DNA of 64,000 nt from Paraoerskovia marina DSM 21750 (GCF_000701465.1 NZ_JNIY01000005.1:1-64000); one strand, 5' to 3'. Positions 17,669 to 27,853 are shown, numbered from the stretch's first letter. Numbers and translations: made by a program. The notes: generated from the letters alone by a model not told the origin.

Positions 17669-19108
17669 ATGAGCGCTCCCACGCAGGACAACCTGACACC
17701 GCAGTCGGACGAGGAGATCATCGCCTCGATCGGCTCGTACGAATACGGTTGGCACGACAGCGACTCCGCCGGCGCCACGGCGCAGCGCGGTCTCAGCGAA
17801 GCCGTCGTGCGCAACATCTCGGCGCTGAAGAACGAGCCCGAGTGGATGCTGAAGCGTCGACTCAAGGCCCTCAGCCTGTTCGAGAAGAAGCCGATGCCGA
17901 ACTGGGGTTCCGACCTCTCCGGGATCCACTTCGACAACATCAAGTACTTCGTCCGCTCGACCGAGAAGCAGGCGACCAGCTGGGAAGAGCTTCCCGAGGA
18001 CATCAAGGCGACGTACGACCGCCTCGGTATCCCGGAGGCCGAGAAGCAGCGTCTGGTCGCCGGTGTCGCGGCACAGTACGAGTCCGAGGTCGTCTACCAC
18101 CAGATCCGTGAGGACCTGGAGGAGCAGGGCGTCATCTTCGTCGACACGGACACCGGCCTGCGCGAGTACCCCGAGCTCTTCGAGGAGTACTTCGGGACGG
18201 TCATCCCCAGCGGTGACAACAAGTTCGCCGCGCTCAACACGTCGGTGTGGTCGGGCGGGTCGTTCGTCTACGTCCCGCCGGGCGTGCACGTCGAGATCCC
18301 GCTCCAGGCCTACTTCCGGATCAACACCGAGAACATGGGTCAGTTCGAGCGGACGCTGATCATCGCGGACGAGGGCTCGTACGTCCACTACGTCGAGGGC
18401 TGCACGGCGCCGATCTACTCGAGCGACTCCCTGCACTCCGCCGTCGTCGAGATCGTCGTCAAGAAGAATGCGCGGGTCCGGTACACGACCATCCAGAACT
18501 GGTCGAACAACGTCTACAACCTCGTGACCAAGCGTGCGACGGCCGCCGAGGGCGCGACGATGGAGTGGGTCGACGGCAACATCGGCTCCAAGGTCACCAT
18601 GAAGTACCCGGCGATCTACCTCCTCGGCGAGCACGCCCGTGGCGAGACGCTGTCGATCGCGTTCGCGGGCGAGGGCCAGCACCAGGACGCCGGGGCCAAG
18701 ATGGTCCACGCTGCACCGCACACCTCCAGCTCGATCGTCTCGAAGTCGGTGGCGCGCGGTGGTGGGCGGACGTCCTACCGCGGTCTCGTCCAGGTCCTCG
18801 AGGGTGCTGAGCACTCCGCGTCGACCGTGCTCTGCGACGCGCTGCTCGTCGACCAGATCTCTCGCTCCGACACGTACCCGTACGTCGACGTGCGCGAGGA
18901 CGACGTCTCGATGGGGCACGAGGCGACGGTCTCCCGCGTCAGCGAGGACCAGCTGTTCTACCTGATGTCCCGAGGCATGCCCGAGACCGAGGCGATGGCC
19001 ATGATCGTGCGCGGGTTCGTCGAGCCCATCGCGCGCGAGCTCCCCATGGAGTACGCCCTCGAGCTGAACCGCCTCATCGAGCTCCAGATGGAAGGGTCCG
19101 TCGGCTGA
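17669..19108 (+). CDS. sufB: SufB, Fe-S cluster scaffold subunit
   Basis: 479 aa, uninterrupted; no intein is present, unlike M. tuberculosis SufB. The C-terminal beta-helix domain contains [20 protein letters not shown] near residue 240, with the Cys of the core motif, and the terminal [19 protein letters not shown] shared with SufD. With SufC and SufD it forms the SufBC2D complex that assembles [4Fe-4S] clusters using sulfur from SufS-SufU. It starts one base after the sufR stop and overlaps sufD (TGATG). Confidence 0.97.
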   Translation: MSAPTQDNLTPQSDEEIIASIGSYEYGWHDSDSAGATAQRGLSEAVVRNISALKNEPEWMLKRRLKALSLFEKKPMPNWGSDLSGIHFDNIKYFVRSTEKQATSWEELPEDIKATYDRLGIPEAEKQRLVAGVAAQYESEVVYHQIREDLEEQGVIFVDTDTGLREYPELFEEYFGTVIPSGDNKFAALNTSVWSGGSFVYVPPGVHVEIPLQAYFRINTENMGQFERTLIIADEGSYVHYVEGCTAPIYSSDSLHSAVVEIVVKKNARVRYTTIQNWSNNVYNLVTKRATAAEGATMEWVDGNIGSKVTMKYPAIYLLGEHARGETLSIAFAGEGQHQDAGAKMVHAAPHTSSSIVSKSVARGGGRTSYRGLVQVLEGAEHSASTVLCDALLVDQISRSDTYPYVDVREDDVSMGHEATVSRVSEDQLFYLMSRGMPETEAMAMIVRGFVEPIARELPMEYALELNRLIELQMEGSVG

Positions 19109-20379
19109 TGACTACCGCCAGCACTGATCTGAACACGCCCACCGCCGACGAGGCCGCCGCGTTCGGCGGCGAGCCTGCCGGCCTGAGCACCGACCACTCG
19201 CGTGCTGCCGTCGACGGCGCGCACACCCACGGGAACGGCAGTTCGCCGCAGGGTTCGCGTGCCGAGCGCCTGACGTCGTTCGACCTCGCCGACATCCCCG
19301 TCCCGTCGGGCCGCGAGGAGGAGTGGCGGTTCTCGCCCGTCGCCCGTCTCATGCCGCTGTTCGACGGCGACCTCTCCGGCGCAGGCGTCATCACCACCGT
19401 CGTCGAGGCCCCTGAGGTCCAGGTCGAGATCGTCGGTCGCGACGACAAGCGCCTGGGTACCGCGGGACGCCCTGGCGACCGCGCTGCGGTCGTCGCGTGG
19501 AACGCCGCGACGCAGGCCACGGTCGTGACCGTCCCCGCGGGTGTCACGGCGAGCGACGTCACCTCGATCCGCATCGAGGGCACGTCGAACGACGCGACGG
19601 CCGCGCACCTGGTGGTGCACGCCGAGGAGAACAGCTCCGCCGTCGTCGTCCTCGACCACGTCGGCAGCGCGACGCTGACCGAGACGGTCGAGATCGTCGT
19701 CGACGAGGGTGCGAACCTGACCGTGGTCTCCGTGCAGGACTGGGCCGAGGGTGCGGTGCACGCCAGCTCGCACCGGTCGCGGATCGGCAAGGACGCCCAC
19801 CTCAAGCACGTCGTCGTCACGTTCGGCGGCGACGTCGTCCGTGTGACCCCCGACGCCGAGTTCACGGCCGAGGGCGGCGATGTCGAGATGGTCGGGCTCT
19901 ACTTCGCGGACACCGACCAGCACCAGGAGCACCGCCTCTTCGTCGACCACGCGGTCCCCGCGTGCAAGTCGCGCGTGACCTACAAGGGCGCGCTGCAGGG
20001 CGAGGGTGCGCACGCGGTCTGGATCGGCGACGTGCTGATCCGTGCCGAGGCGTCCGCCACCGACACGTACGAGCTCAACCGGAACCTGGTCCTCAGCGAC
20101 GGTGCACGCGCCGACTCGGTCCCGAACCTCGAGATCGAGACGGGCGAGATCGAGGGGGCCGGGCACGCCTCGGCCACCGGTCGCTTCGACGACGAGCAGC
20201 TCTTCTACCTGCAGGCTCGCGGGATCCCCGAGATCGACGCGCGTCGTCTCGTCGTGCGCGGGTTCTTCGCCGAGCTCATCCAGGACATCGGGGTGCCCGA
20301 GGTCGAGGAGCGGCTGCTCGCGTCGATCGAGGACGAGCTGGCGAAGTCGATGAGCGTGATCGAAGGACCGCGCGCATGA
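19108..20379 (+). CDS. sufD: SufD, Fe-S cluster assembly subunit
   Basis: 423 aa, paralogous to SufB. The N-terminal 50 residues are variable and Ala/Gly-rich; then WRFSPVARL near residue 72, a beta-helix core, and the conserved C-terminus DDEQLFYLQARGIPEIDARRLVVRGFF near residue 355 that contacts SufC. It stabilises the SufBC2D scaffold and is needed for iron entry. It overlaps sufB by one base and the Rieske ferredoxin gene by 4 nt. Confidence 0.95.
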   Translation: MTTASTDLNTPTADEAAAFGGEPAGLSTDHSRAAVDGAHTHGNGSSPQGSRAERLTSFDLADIPVPSGREEEWRFSPVARLMPLFDGDLSGAGVITTVVEAPEVQVEIVGRDDKRLGTAGRPGDRAAVVAWNAATQATVVTVPAGVTASDVTSIRIEGTSNDATAAHLVVHAEENSSAVVVLDHVGSATLTETVEIVVDEGANLTVVSVQDWAEGAVHASSHRSRIGKDAHLKHVVVTFGGDVVRVTPDAEFTAEGGDVEMVGLYFADTDQHQEHRLFVDHAVPACKSRVTYKGALQGEGAHAVWIGDVLIRAEASATDTYELNRNLVLSDGARADSVPNLEIETGEIEGAGHASATGRFDDEQLFYLQARGIPEIDARRLVVRGFFAELIQDIGVPEVEERLLASIEDELAKSMSVIEGPRA

Positions 20380-20717
20380 CCGCGGAGCTGGTCTGCCACA
20401 CCGGTGACCTTGCTCCCGAGGAGGTCATGAAGGTCGAGGTCGAGGGTGCCGCAGGAACCGTCGAGGTGGCGGTCGCCCGCGACTCCGACGGTACCTGGCA
20501 CGCGATCGACGACATCTGCACGCACGGGGCGGTCTCGCTGTCGGACGGCGAGGTCGAGGGCTGCCTCGTCGAGTGCTGGTTGCACGGCTCGCAGTTCGAC
20601 CTCCGCACCGGACAGCCACGCCAGCTCCCCGCGACCAGGCCGGTCGCCGTATATCAACTGACGATCGACGGCGACCGGGTCCTCGTCGACGTCGACCAGA
20701 CCGTCACCACCCACTGA
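20376..20717 (+). CDS. Rieske-type [2Fe-2S] ferredoxin of the suf operon
   Basis: 113 aa, small soluble Rieske protein. The two ligand pairs are ICTHG (Cys, His) near residue 50 and ECWLHGSQFD (Cys, His) near residue 68. It belongs to the bifunctional/NirD-like ferredoxin group found between sufD and sufC in actinobacteria and is probably an electron donor in cluster assembly. It starts inside the end of sufD (ATGA) and is followed by sufC after 18 bases with a GGAG ribosome-binding site. Confidence 0.92.
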   Translation: MTAELVCHTGDLAPEEVMKVEVEGAAGTVEVAVARDSDGTWHAIDDICTHGAVSLSDGEVEGCLVECWLHGSQFDLRTGQPRQLPATRPVAVYQLTIDGDRVLVDVDQTVTTH

Positions 20718-20735
20718 ACTTTCTGGAGTAAACGT

Positions 20736-21500
20736 ATGTCCACGCTAGAGATCCGCGACCTGCACGTCAGCGTCGAGACCAAGGAGGGCCCGAAGCCCAT
20801 CCTGCGCGGGGTCGACCTGACCCTGGAGTCCGGCAAGACCCACGCCATCATGGGGCCGAACGGCTCGGGCAAGTCCACGCTCGCCTACTCGCTCGCGGGC
20901 CACCCGAAGTACCAGATCACGCAGGGAACCGTCACGCTCGACGGCGAGGACCTGCTCGAGATGAGCGTCGACGAGCGCGCCCGCGCGGGCCTGTTCCTCG
21001 CGATGCAGTACCCCGTCGAGGTTCCGGGCGTCAGCGTCTCGAACTTCCTCCGCACGGCGAAGACCGCGATCGACGGCGACGCCCCGGCCCTGCGTCACTG
21101 GGTCAAGGACGTCAAGGTCGCCATGGAGAACCTGCGCATGGACAAGGCCTTCGCCGAGCGTTCCGTGAACGAGGGCTTCTCCGGCGGCGAGAAGAAGCGC
21201 CACGAGATCCTGCAGATGGAGCTCCTCAAGCCGAAGTTCGCCGTCCTGGACGAGACCGACTCCGGCCTTGACGTCGACGCGCTGCGCGTCGTCTCCGAGG
21301 GCGTCAACCGCGTCAAGGAGAACACCGACGCCGGGTTCCTGCTCATCACGCACTACACGCGCATCCTGCGCTACATCACGCCCGACTTCGTGCACGTGTT
21401 CGTCGACGGACGTATCGCCGAGGAGGGCGGCCCGGAGCTGGCCGACCGCCTCGAGGCCGAGGGCTACGACCGCTACCTCACGGGTGCGGCTTCCGCGTAG
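20736..21500 (+). CDS. sufC: SufC, ATPase of the Fe-S assembly complex
   Basis: 254 aa ABC-type ATPase. Walker A GPNGSGKST near residue 40, AMQYPVEVPGV Q-loop near residue 89, signature FSGGEKKRHEI near residue 149, Walker B AVLDETDSGLDVDAL near residue 170 and the switch His in LITHYTRIL. The DETDSGLD form is specific for SufC. It drives conformational change in SufBC2D. A perfect 15-bp hairpin follows the stop before sufS. Confidence 0.97.
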   Translation: MSTLEIRDLHVSVETKEGPKPILRGVDLTLESGKTHAIMGPNGSGKSTLAYSLAGHPKYQITQGTVTLDGEDLLEMSVDERARAGLFLAMQYPVEVPGVSVSNFLRTAKTAIDGDAPALRHWVKDVKVAMENLRMDKAFAERSVNEGFSGGEKKRHEILQMELLKPKFAVLDETDSGLDVDALRVVSEGVNRVKENTDAGFLLITHYTRILRYITPDFVHVFVDGRIAEEGGPELADRLEAEGYDRYLTGAASA

Positions 21501-22892
<1,392 letters not shown>

Positions 22893-22944
22893 TGTCGTCC
22901 GCCGCCCACGCACGACGACCACGACCGACAGGAGTGCTGCACGG

Positions 22945-23436
22945 ATGAGTTCGCTCGAGCAGATGTACCAGCAGGTCATTCTCGACCATGCCAAGGTGCT
23001 GCACGGGAAGGGGCTCGTGGAGCCCGCCGACGGTCACGTCGTCGGAGAGTCGCACCAGGTCAACACCACGTGCGGAGACGACGTCACGTTGCGCGTCGAG
23101 ATCGACGAGTCGGACCCGGAGAACCCGGTCGTCGCCCGGCTGAGCTGGGAAGGACAGGGATGCAGCATCTCGCAGGCCTCGATCTCCGTGCTGCACGACC
23201 TGGTGGCGGGGGAGTCCGTCGACGCCGGTGAGCGTGCCGGCGAGGTGTTCCGCGAGCTGATGTCCTCGCGCGGCAAGGGTCTCGACGACGACTCGGAGGA
23301 TCTTCTCGGTGACGCGACGGCCTTCACCGGCGTGTCGCTGTACCCCGCTCGTATCAAGTGCGCGCTGCTCGGCTGGGCGGCGTTGCGTGACTCTCTGGTC
23401 ACCTCAGGAGTCCTGACGAACAAGGAGCAAGCATGA
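22945..23436 (+). CDS. sufU: SufU, zinc-dependent sulfur transferase for SufS
   Basis: 163 aa. Conserved zinc ligands Cys43, Asp45, Cys73 and Cys139 (TTCGDD, GQGCSISQAS, RIKCALLGW) match the C/D/C/C set of Bacillus subtilis SufU. The 18-20 residue insertion between Cys73 and Cys139 that distinguishes SufU from IscU is present. It accepts persulfide sulfur from SufS Cys396. It begins 52 bases after sufS with an ACAGGAG ribosome-binding site and overlaps sufT by 4 nt. Confidence 0.95.
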   Translation: MSSLEQMYQQVILDHAKVLHGKGLVEPADGHVVGESHQVNTTCGDDVTLRVEIDESDPENPVVARLSWEGQGCSISQASISVLHDLVAGESVDAGERAGEVFRELMSSRGKGLDDDSEDLLGDATAFTGVSLYPARIKCALLGWAALRDSLVTSGVLTNKEQA

Positions 23437-23759
23437 GCACGACACCAACGCCGACCACGGCGGCTGACGTCGAGGAGGCGCTGCGCGACGTCATCGACCC
23501 CGAGCTCGGCATCAACGTCGTCGACCTGGGCCTGATCTACGGCGTCCAGGTCGACCAGAACAACCACGCCGTGGTCGACATGACCCTCACGTCGGCGGCA
23601 TGCCCGTTGACCGACGTGATCGAGGACCAGTCCGCCCAGGCCCTCGAGGGAATCGTCGACGGGTTCCGCGTCAACTGGGTCTGGATGCCGCCGTGGGGCC
23701 CGGAGAAGATCACGGACGACGGCAAGGAGCAGCTGCGAGCCCTCGGGTTCAACGTCTGA
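23433..23759 (+). CDS. sufT: SufT, MIP18-family (DUF59) Fe-S assembly factor
   Basis: 108 aa, essentially one MIP18 domain: DVIDPELGINVVDLGLIYGV near residue 20 and TSAACPLTDVIEDQ near residue 55 with the conserved Cys, ending in WMPPWGPEKI. It is an auxiliary maturation factor for Fe-S proteins and is the last gene of the suf operon (Rv1466 position). A perfect 22-bp terminator hairpin follows after 12 bases. Confidence 0.94.
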   Translation: MSTTPTPTTAADVEEALRDVIDPELGINVVDLGLIYGVQVDQNNHAVVDMTLTSAACPLTDVIEDQSAQALEGIVDGFRVNWVWMPPWGPEKITDDGKEQLRALGFNV

Positions 23760-23771
23760 CCGCCGCTCCGG

Positions 23772-23819
23772 TGCACAGAGCCCCACCCCGTCGCGATCGA
23801 CGGGGTGGGGCTCTGTGCA
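23772..23819. terminator. Bidirectional terminator, perfect 22-bp stem
   Basis: Stem 23772-23793 with 23798-23819 and a CGAT loop. It sits between the convergent sufT and the SufR-like regulator gene and can terminate both. Its length and perfection are unusual for this window. Confidence 0.88.
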
Positions 23820-23879
23820 TCGGTGGGCTCGCGACCGTCGGGTCGGGAGATGGTCCGGCTCGTGGTCGTGGGACCGATG

Positions 23880-24593
23880 TCAGCGGGGGGACTGAGCGTC
23901 GTCGGCGGCCGTCGCGCGCGTCTCGACGTCGAGAAGGCAGAGGTCCGGTGCCACGAAGGGCTCCAGCCGCGTCGCGGCGACATGCCCCGGTGCATGGTCG
24001 AGGAGTCCCTGGGCCAGGCCCAGATGGAACGCGCAGACCACGTCCGGGCGCTGCTGTGCCAGATCGAGGAACGGGCAGCGGCGCAGTGAGATCCGACGGG
24101 GCTCGTCGTCGGTCGTCTCGGGTGCGAAGCCAAGGTCCTCGAGGTGTCCCAGCAGGTGTCGGACCGCTGACGTGCCTGGCTGTACCGGGGTCGGGTCGAG
24201 AGTCTCGGCTACCGCCAGACCGGCACGCCGGGCGGCGTCCGCGGGGTCGGGCTCGTCCGTGCCGAACCCGTCGAGGAGGACCCGCGTCAGCGCCGTGCGA
24301 ACGGCCTGGTCGGCGTGCCCACGCGCCTCGGCCGTCTGGTCCTGGTCGGGCCGGGGGCGGGAACGGTACAGCCTCCGGGGACGGCCTCGAACGGCACGCG
24401 GCTCGGGCTCGCTCGTGACGAGTCCGGCGCGTGCGAGGACGGACAGGTGTTCCCGGACCGTGTTCGGGTGCTGGTCCGTCGCCGCCGCGAGGTCGTCGAC
24501 CGTGGTGCCGTCCCGGCCGTCGAGAAGGTCGAGCAGGGCGACGCGGCGCTCGGAGGCGAGCGCGCGCCGGACCGCCATCTCGCCGTCTCTCAC
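23880..24593 (-). CDS. SufR-like three-cysteine winged-helix regulator
   Basis: 237 aa. N-terminal ArsR/DeoR-like winged helix (residues about 8-65, DLAAATDQHPNTVREHLSVLARAG) then a C-terminal sensor domain with Cys173, Cys187 and Cys219 (RRCPFLDLA, DVVCAFHLG, DLCLLDV). Its architecture parallels SufR, which lies at the other end of the suf operon, but Cys spacing (13 and 31 residues between) differs. An Fe-S cluster or metal could be bound. Start GTG at 24593 has a TAGTCT -10 element 6 nt upstream and no ribosome-binding site; an ATG five codons in is an alternative. It is divergent from the ABC-F gene. Confidence 0.82.
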   Translation of the reverse strand: MRDGEMAVRRALASERRVALLDLLDGRDGTTVDDLAAATDQHPNTVREHLSVLARAGLVTSEPEPRAVRGRPRRLYRSRPRPDQDQTAEARGHADQAVRTALTRVLLDGFGTDEPDPADAARRAGLAVAETLDPTPVQPGTSAVRHLLGHLEDLGFAPETTDDEPRRISLRRCPFLDLAQQRPDVVCAFHLGLAQGLLDHAPGHVAATRLEPFVAPDLCLLDVETRATAADDAQSPR

Positions 24594-24599
24594 GGCACG

Positions 24600-24605
24600 A
24601 GACTA
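24600..24605 (-). promoter_or_regulatory. Leaderless -10 element for the three-Cys regulator (TAGTCT)
   Basis: Minus-strand TAGTCT, 6 nt, then GTG at 24593. Confidence 0.6.
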
Positions 24606-24677
24606 TCAACGGGCTCCGGCCGGACCCGCTGCAGCGTGTGATCGGTCACGACGGGCCCGGGCCGAGCCGGCAGAGAC

Positions 24678-24683
24678 TAGACT
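24678..24683 (+). promoter_or_regulatory. -10 element (TAGACT) for the ABC-F gene
   Basis: Plus-strand TAGACT about 70 nt before the ABC-F GTG start. It predicts a leader of roughly 65 nt that carries a good AGGAGG ribosome-binding site, in contrast to the leaderless neighbour. Confidence 0.45.
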
Positions 24684-24753
24684 GGTTTCGTTTGTGCCTC
24701 GTTCGTCCCTTGACCTGTTCCGAGGCCACCACCACTTCAGGAGGACCCGCTTC

Positions 24754-26352
24754 GTGATTAATGCCCAGGGTGTCGAGCTGCGCATCGGTGCACGCGTGCT
24801 GCTCGAGAGCGCGACCTTTCGCATCGCCCCGGGAGACCGGATAGGACTCGTGGGGCGCAACGGTGCCGGCAAGACGACGCTGACCAAGACGCTCGCGGGG
24901 GAGACCCTGCCCAGCGCCGGGAAGATCGTCCGTGGCAACGAGATCGGCTATCTTCCCCAGGACCCGCGGACCGGCGACCTCGAGGTCGTCGCGATGGACC
25001 GCGTCCTGTCTGCGCGCGGGCTCGACGAGATCGTGCGCAACATGCGTGAGACCGAGGGCGCGATGGCGAGCGCCGACGTCGCGACCCACGAGGCGGCGAT
25101 GGAGCGGTACCCCAAGCTGGAGGCGCGGTTCGTCGCCGCGGGAGGCTACTCGGCGGAGAGCGAGGCGGAGACGATCACGTCGAACCTCGGCCTCGACGAC
25201 CGGATCCTCGCCCAGACGCTCGGCACGCTCTCCGGAGGTCAGCGTCGTCGGATCGAGCTGGCGCGCATTCTCTTCTCGGGCGTCGACACGCTCCTGCTGG
25301 ACGAGCCGACGAACCACCTCGACGCCGACTCGATCGTGTGGCTGCGGGAGTACCTGCGCAACTACTCGGGCGGGCTCATCATCATCAGCCACGACAACGA
25401 CCTGCTGCGCGCCGTCGTGAACAAGGTCTTCCACCTGGACGCCAACCGGGGCGAGCTCGACCAGTACAACATGGGCTGGGACAAGTACCTCGAGCAGCGC
25501 GAGACCGACGAGCGTCGTCGTCGACGCGAGCGTCAGAACGCGGAGAAGAAGGCGAGCACCCTGCTCGCGCAGGCCGAGAAGATGCGGGCGAAGGCGACCA
25601 AGGCCGTCGCCGCGCAGAACATGATCAAGCGCGCCGAGCGCATGATGTCCGGCCTCGAGGGCGAGCGCGTGAGCGACAAGGTCGCGCACTTGCGCTTCCC
25701 GAAGCCGTCACCGTGCGGAAAGACGCCCCTGACGGCGACCGGGTTGTCGAAGGCGTACGGCTCGCAGGAGGTGTTCACCGGTGTGGACCTCGCGATCGAC
25801 CGCGGCAGCCGTGTCGTCATCCTCGGCTTCAACGGTGCCGGGAAGACCACGCTCCTGCGCATCCTCGGCGGGGTCGACCAACCGGACACGGGGCAGGTGC
25901 ACCCGGGTCACGGGCTCAAGATCGGCTACTACGCCCAGGAGCACGAGACGCTCGACATGAACCTGACGGTGCTCGAGAACATGAAGCACTCGGCACCGGA
26001 GCTCGGCGAGACCGAGGTGCGCAAGGTGCTGGGGTCGTTCCTCTTCTCCGGCGACGACGCGGAGAAGCCGACCCGGGTGCTCTCCGGGGGCGAGAAGACG
26101 CGGCTCGCGCTCGCGACCCTCGTCGTGTCCTCGGCGAACGTGCTGCTCCTGGACGAGCCGACCAACAACCTCGACCCGGCGTCCCGGGCCGAGATCCTCG
26201 GTGCCCTCTCGACCTACGAGGGCGCCGTGGTGATGGTCACGCACGACGACGGTGCCGTGGCCGCGCTCGCGCCGGAACGTGTGCTCCTGCTCCCGGACGG
26301 GGACGAGGACCTGTGGAACGACTCCTACGCCGAGCTGGTGTCCCTGGCCTGA
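24754..26352 (+). CDS. ABC-F family ATPase (ribosome-associated translation factor)
   Basis: 532 aa with two ABC domains and no membrane segments. Domain 1: GRNGAGKTTLTKTL near residue 31, LSGGQRRRIELARIL near 160, LLLDEPTNHLD near 182. A basic, Arg/Lys-rich coiled linker at about 250-305 (the interdomain P-site tRNA motif region). Domain 2: GFNGAGKTTLLRIL near 355, LSGGEKTRLALATL near 445, LLLDEPTNNLDP near 467. ABC-F proteins act at the ribosomal E site; some give antibiotic resistance. This one resembles the housekeeping type (Rv1473-like). GTG at 24754 has AGGAGGA 9 nt upstream. Confidence 0.9.
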   Translation: MINAQGVELRIGARVLLESATFRIAPGDRIGLVGRNGAGKTTLTKTLAGETLPSAGKIVRGNEIGYLPQDPRTGDLEVVAMDRVLSARGLDEIVRNMRETEGAMASADVATHEAAMERYPKLEARFVAAGGYSAESEAETITSNLGLDDRILAQTLGTLSGGQRRRIELARILFSGVDTLLLDEPTNHLDADSIVWLREYLRNYSGGLIIISHDNDLLRAVVNKVFHLDANRGELDQYNMGWDKYLEQRETDERRRRRERQNAEKKASTLLAQAEKMRAKATKAVAAQNMIKRAERMMSGLEGERVSDKVAHLRFPKPSPCGKTPLTATGLSKAYGSQEVFTGVDLAIDRGSRVVILGFNGAGKTTLLRILGGVDQPDTGQVHPGHGLKIGYYAQEHETLDMNLTVLENMKHSAPELGETEVRKVLGSFLFSGDDAEKPTRVLSGGEKTRLALATLVVSSANVLLLDEPTNNLDPASRAEILGALSTYEGAVVMVTHDDGAVAALAPERVLLLPDGDEDLWNDSYAELVSLA

Positions 26353-27233
26353 GGCGGGCTGCCGGCGCCGAGGGCGGAGTCGATCTCGGCGTCCTCGTCG
26401 TCCTCGTCCCGGCGCCGACGGTCGCGCGGTGCGACAGTGACCGACTCGCCGTCGGTCGTGAGGTTGCCCGCGACGATCGACGGCCCGCGCTCGCGGCGGA
26501 CCAGGACAATAAAACCGCCCACCGCGCCGACGGCGAAGATGATCCACTGGACCGTGTACGAGAGGTGGGAACCCGGGTCCGTGTCCGGCTCGGGCACCGG
26601 GACGAGCGCCGTCTGCGGCGCGGGGTCCTCTGACACGAGCGCCACGTAGGCGCCCGTCGTCCGTCCGTCGGCCCAGTCGCCGCCGTCGGCGCCCTCGGAC
26701 AGGACCTGGTCCGTCGAGATCGCCTGCACCTGGTGGTCGGGCGCCTGCCGGTCGGAGGCGGGCTCGTCCTCGCGCAGGTGACCCGTGACCTCGACCGTTC
26801 CCTCGGGCGGGTCCGGGATCGCGGCCGCGGACATCGAGTCCTCGCCCCAGGTGACGAAGCCCCGGTCCACCACGAGGACGGTTCCGCTCGCCGACCCCTC
26901 GGTGACCTCGAACGGGACGAGCACGTGGAACCCGGGCGTCCCGCCGACCGGGCGGTTCCGCAGGAGGACCGTCTGGTCGGGGTCGTACGTCCCGGTCATG
27001 GTGACCTGGCGCCACACGTCGGCCTCGTCCAGCTCGTCACCGGGGCCGGTCACGACCTCCTCGAGCGGCACAGGCTCCGACTCGTAGTTCGACTCGACGA
27101 CGGCGATCGCCTCTTCACGGACGTGGTACCGGTGCCACTGCCACCGAGCGGCCAGCAGGCACACGACGGTCAGCAGGACGACGGCGACGGCCAGGGTGGC
27201 CCACTCGCGTGGCGTCCGGTGCGCGTCCGTCAC
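26325..27233 (-). CDS. SURF1-family cytochrome oxidase assembly protein
   Basis: 302 aa. The N-terminal membrane helix (WATLAVAVVLLTVVCLLAARWQ, residues about 11-32) and a C-terminal helix (VQWIIFAVGAVGGFIVLV near 230) enclose a periplasmic domain with LLRNRPVGGTPGFHVLVPF near residue 90, then a charged cytoplasmic tail. SURF1 helps insert heme A into cytochrome aa3 oxidase, which fits the ctaA gene in the same window. GTG overlaps the stop of the DUF3099 gene (GTGA). Its last 28 bases overlap the 3' end of the ABC-F gene on the other strand. Confidence 0.88.
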   Translation of the reverse strand: MTDAHRTPREWATLAVAVVLLTVVCLLAARWQWHRYHVREEAIAVVESNYESEPVPLEEVVTGPGDELDEADVWRQVTMTGTYDPDQTVLLRNRPVGGTPGFHVLVPFEVTEGSASGTVLVVDRGFVTWGEDSMSAAAIPDPPEGTVEVTGHLREDEPASDRQAPDHQVQAISTDQVLSEGADGGDWADGRTTGAYVALVSEDPAPQTALVPVPEPDTDPGSHLSYTVQWIIFAVGAVGGFIVLVRRERGPSIVAGNLTTDGESVTVAPRDRRRRDEDDEDAEIDSALGAGSPPQARDTSSA

Positions 27234-27841
27234 AGATCGTCCTCGTGCTCCAGCTCGGCGACCGGAACCGTGGAACGCAGGAAGTCGCGCGCGCCCAGGA
27301 ACGTCTCCAGGTGCTCACGGTGCGCGTCGCACGCGAGCCAGACCTTGCGGCGTTCCGGGGTGTGAAGCTTCGGGTTGTTCCAGAGAAGTCCCCAGCGCGC
27401 CTCGTCGCGGCAGCCCTTGCCGCTGCAGATCAGCTCACCGGAGACGGTGTCGGCCGCGGGGGTGCTCATGAAAAACTCCGTGTCGTCGGGGGGTGGCGCG
27501 GGGTGCGTGGTCTGACCCGGGTCGGTGGTCCGGTCCGGGGGCGTGGGCGGCAGGGGCGACGGTGCAGAGCCCAGCTGGCCGTAGGGCACGGGATCGATCC
27601 GCCGCTCCGTGTGGTCACGCCCGGCGTTGACGAAGAGCACGGCGATGTACGGCAGGACGACGGCCCCGGCCGCGAGGACCCAACGGACCCAGTGGTCGAT
27701 GAAGACGGCGCCGAAGAAGCAGGCCGTGCGGATCGTCATCTGGATCATGTAGACGCGGAAGCGTCGAGCCTGGTCGTCGGACAGCGGATCCAGCGCCGAG
27801 GTGACGCCCTGCACGGCGTCCCCCGTGCGGTGTTTCTTCAC
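27230..27841 (-). CDS. DUF3099 membrane domain fused to a Cys-containing C-terminal domain
   Basis: 203 aa. Residues 1-90 form DUF3099: LDPLSDDQARRFRVYMIQM followed by two transmembrane helices (FFGAVFI and VLAAGAVVLPYIAVLFV). A Pro/Thr-rich linker of about 40 residues follows, then a C-terminal 79-residue soluble domain with ELICSGKGCRDEARWGLLWNNP and a WLACDAH motif, a likely metal-binding Cys/His set. In relatives these are usually two neighbouring genes. Here no stop separates them, but an internal ATG at 27470 (about residue 125) has ACGGAG at ribosome-binding spacing, so the C-terminal part may also be made alone. The first GTG follows a TACACT -10 by 6 nt. Confidence 0.75.
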   Translation of the reverse strand: MKKHRTGDAVQGVTSALDPLSDDQARRFRVYMIQMTIRTACFFGAVFIDHWVRWVLAAGAVVLPYIAVLFVNAGRDHTERRIDPVPYGQLGSAPSPLPPTPPDRTTDPGQTTHPAPPPDDTEFFMSTPAADTVSGELICSGKGCRDEARWGLLWNNPKLHTPERRKVWLACDAHREHLETFLGARDFLRSTVPVAELEHEDDL

Positions 27842-27847
27842 CACGTC

Positions 27848-27853
27848 AGTGTA
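27848..27853 (-). promoter_or_regulatory. Leaderless -10 element for the DUF3099-SURF1 operon (TACACT)
   Basis: Minus-strand TACACT, 6 nt, GTG at 27841. This spacing favours the second of two adjacent GTG codons as start. Confidence 0.6.

Noticed and set aside
17669-19108. Possible intein in SufB, as in M. tuberculosis
   Set aside because: The protein is 479 aa and collinear with intein-free SufB; no Hint-domain motifs.
24172-24753. Long N-terminal extension of the ABC-F frame
   Set aside because: The region is antisense to the three-Cys regulator and contains its promoter; the ABC-F start with AGGAGGA at 24754 gives the family N-terminus.
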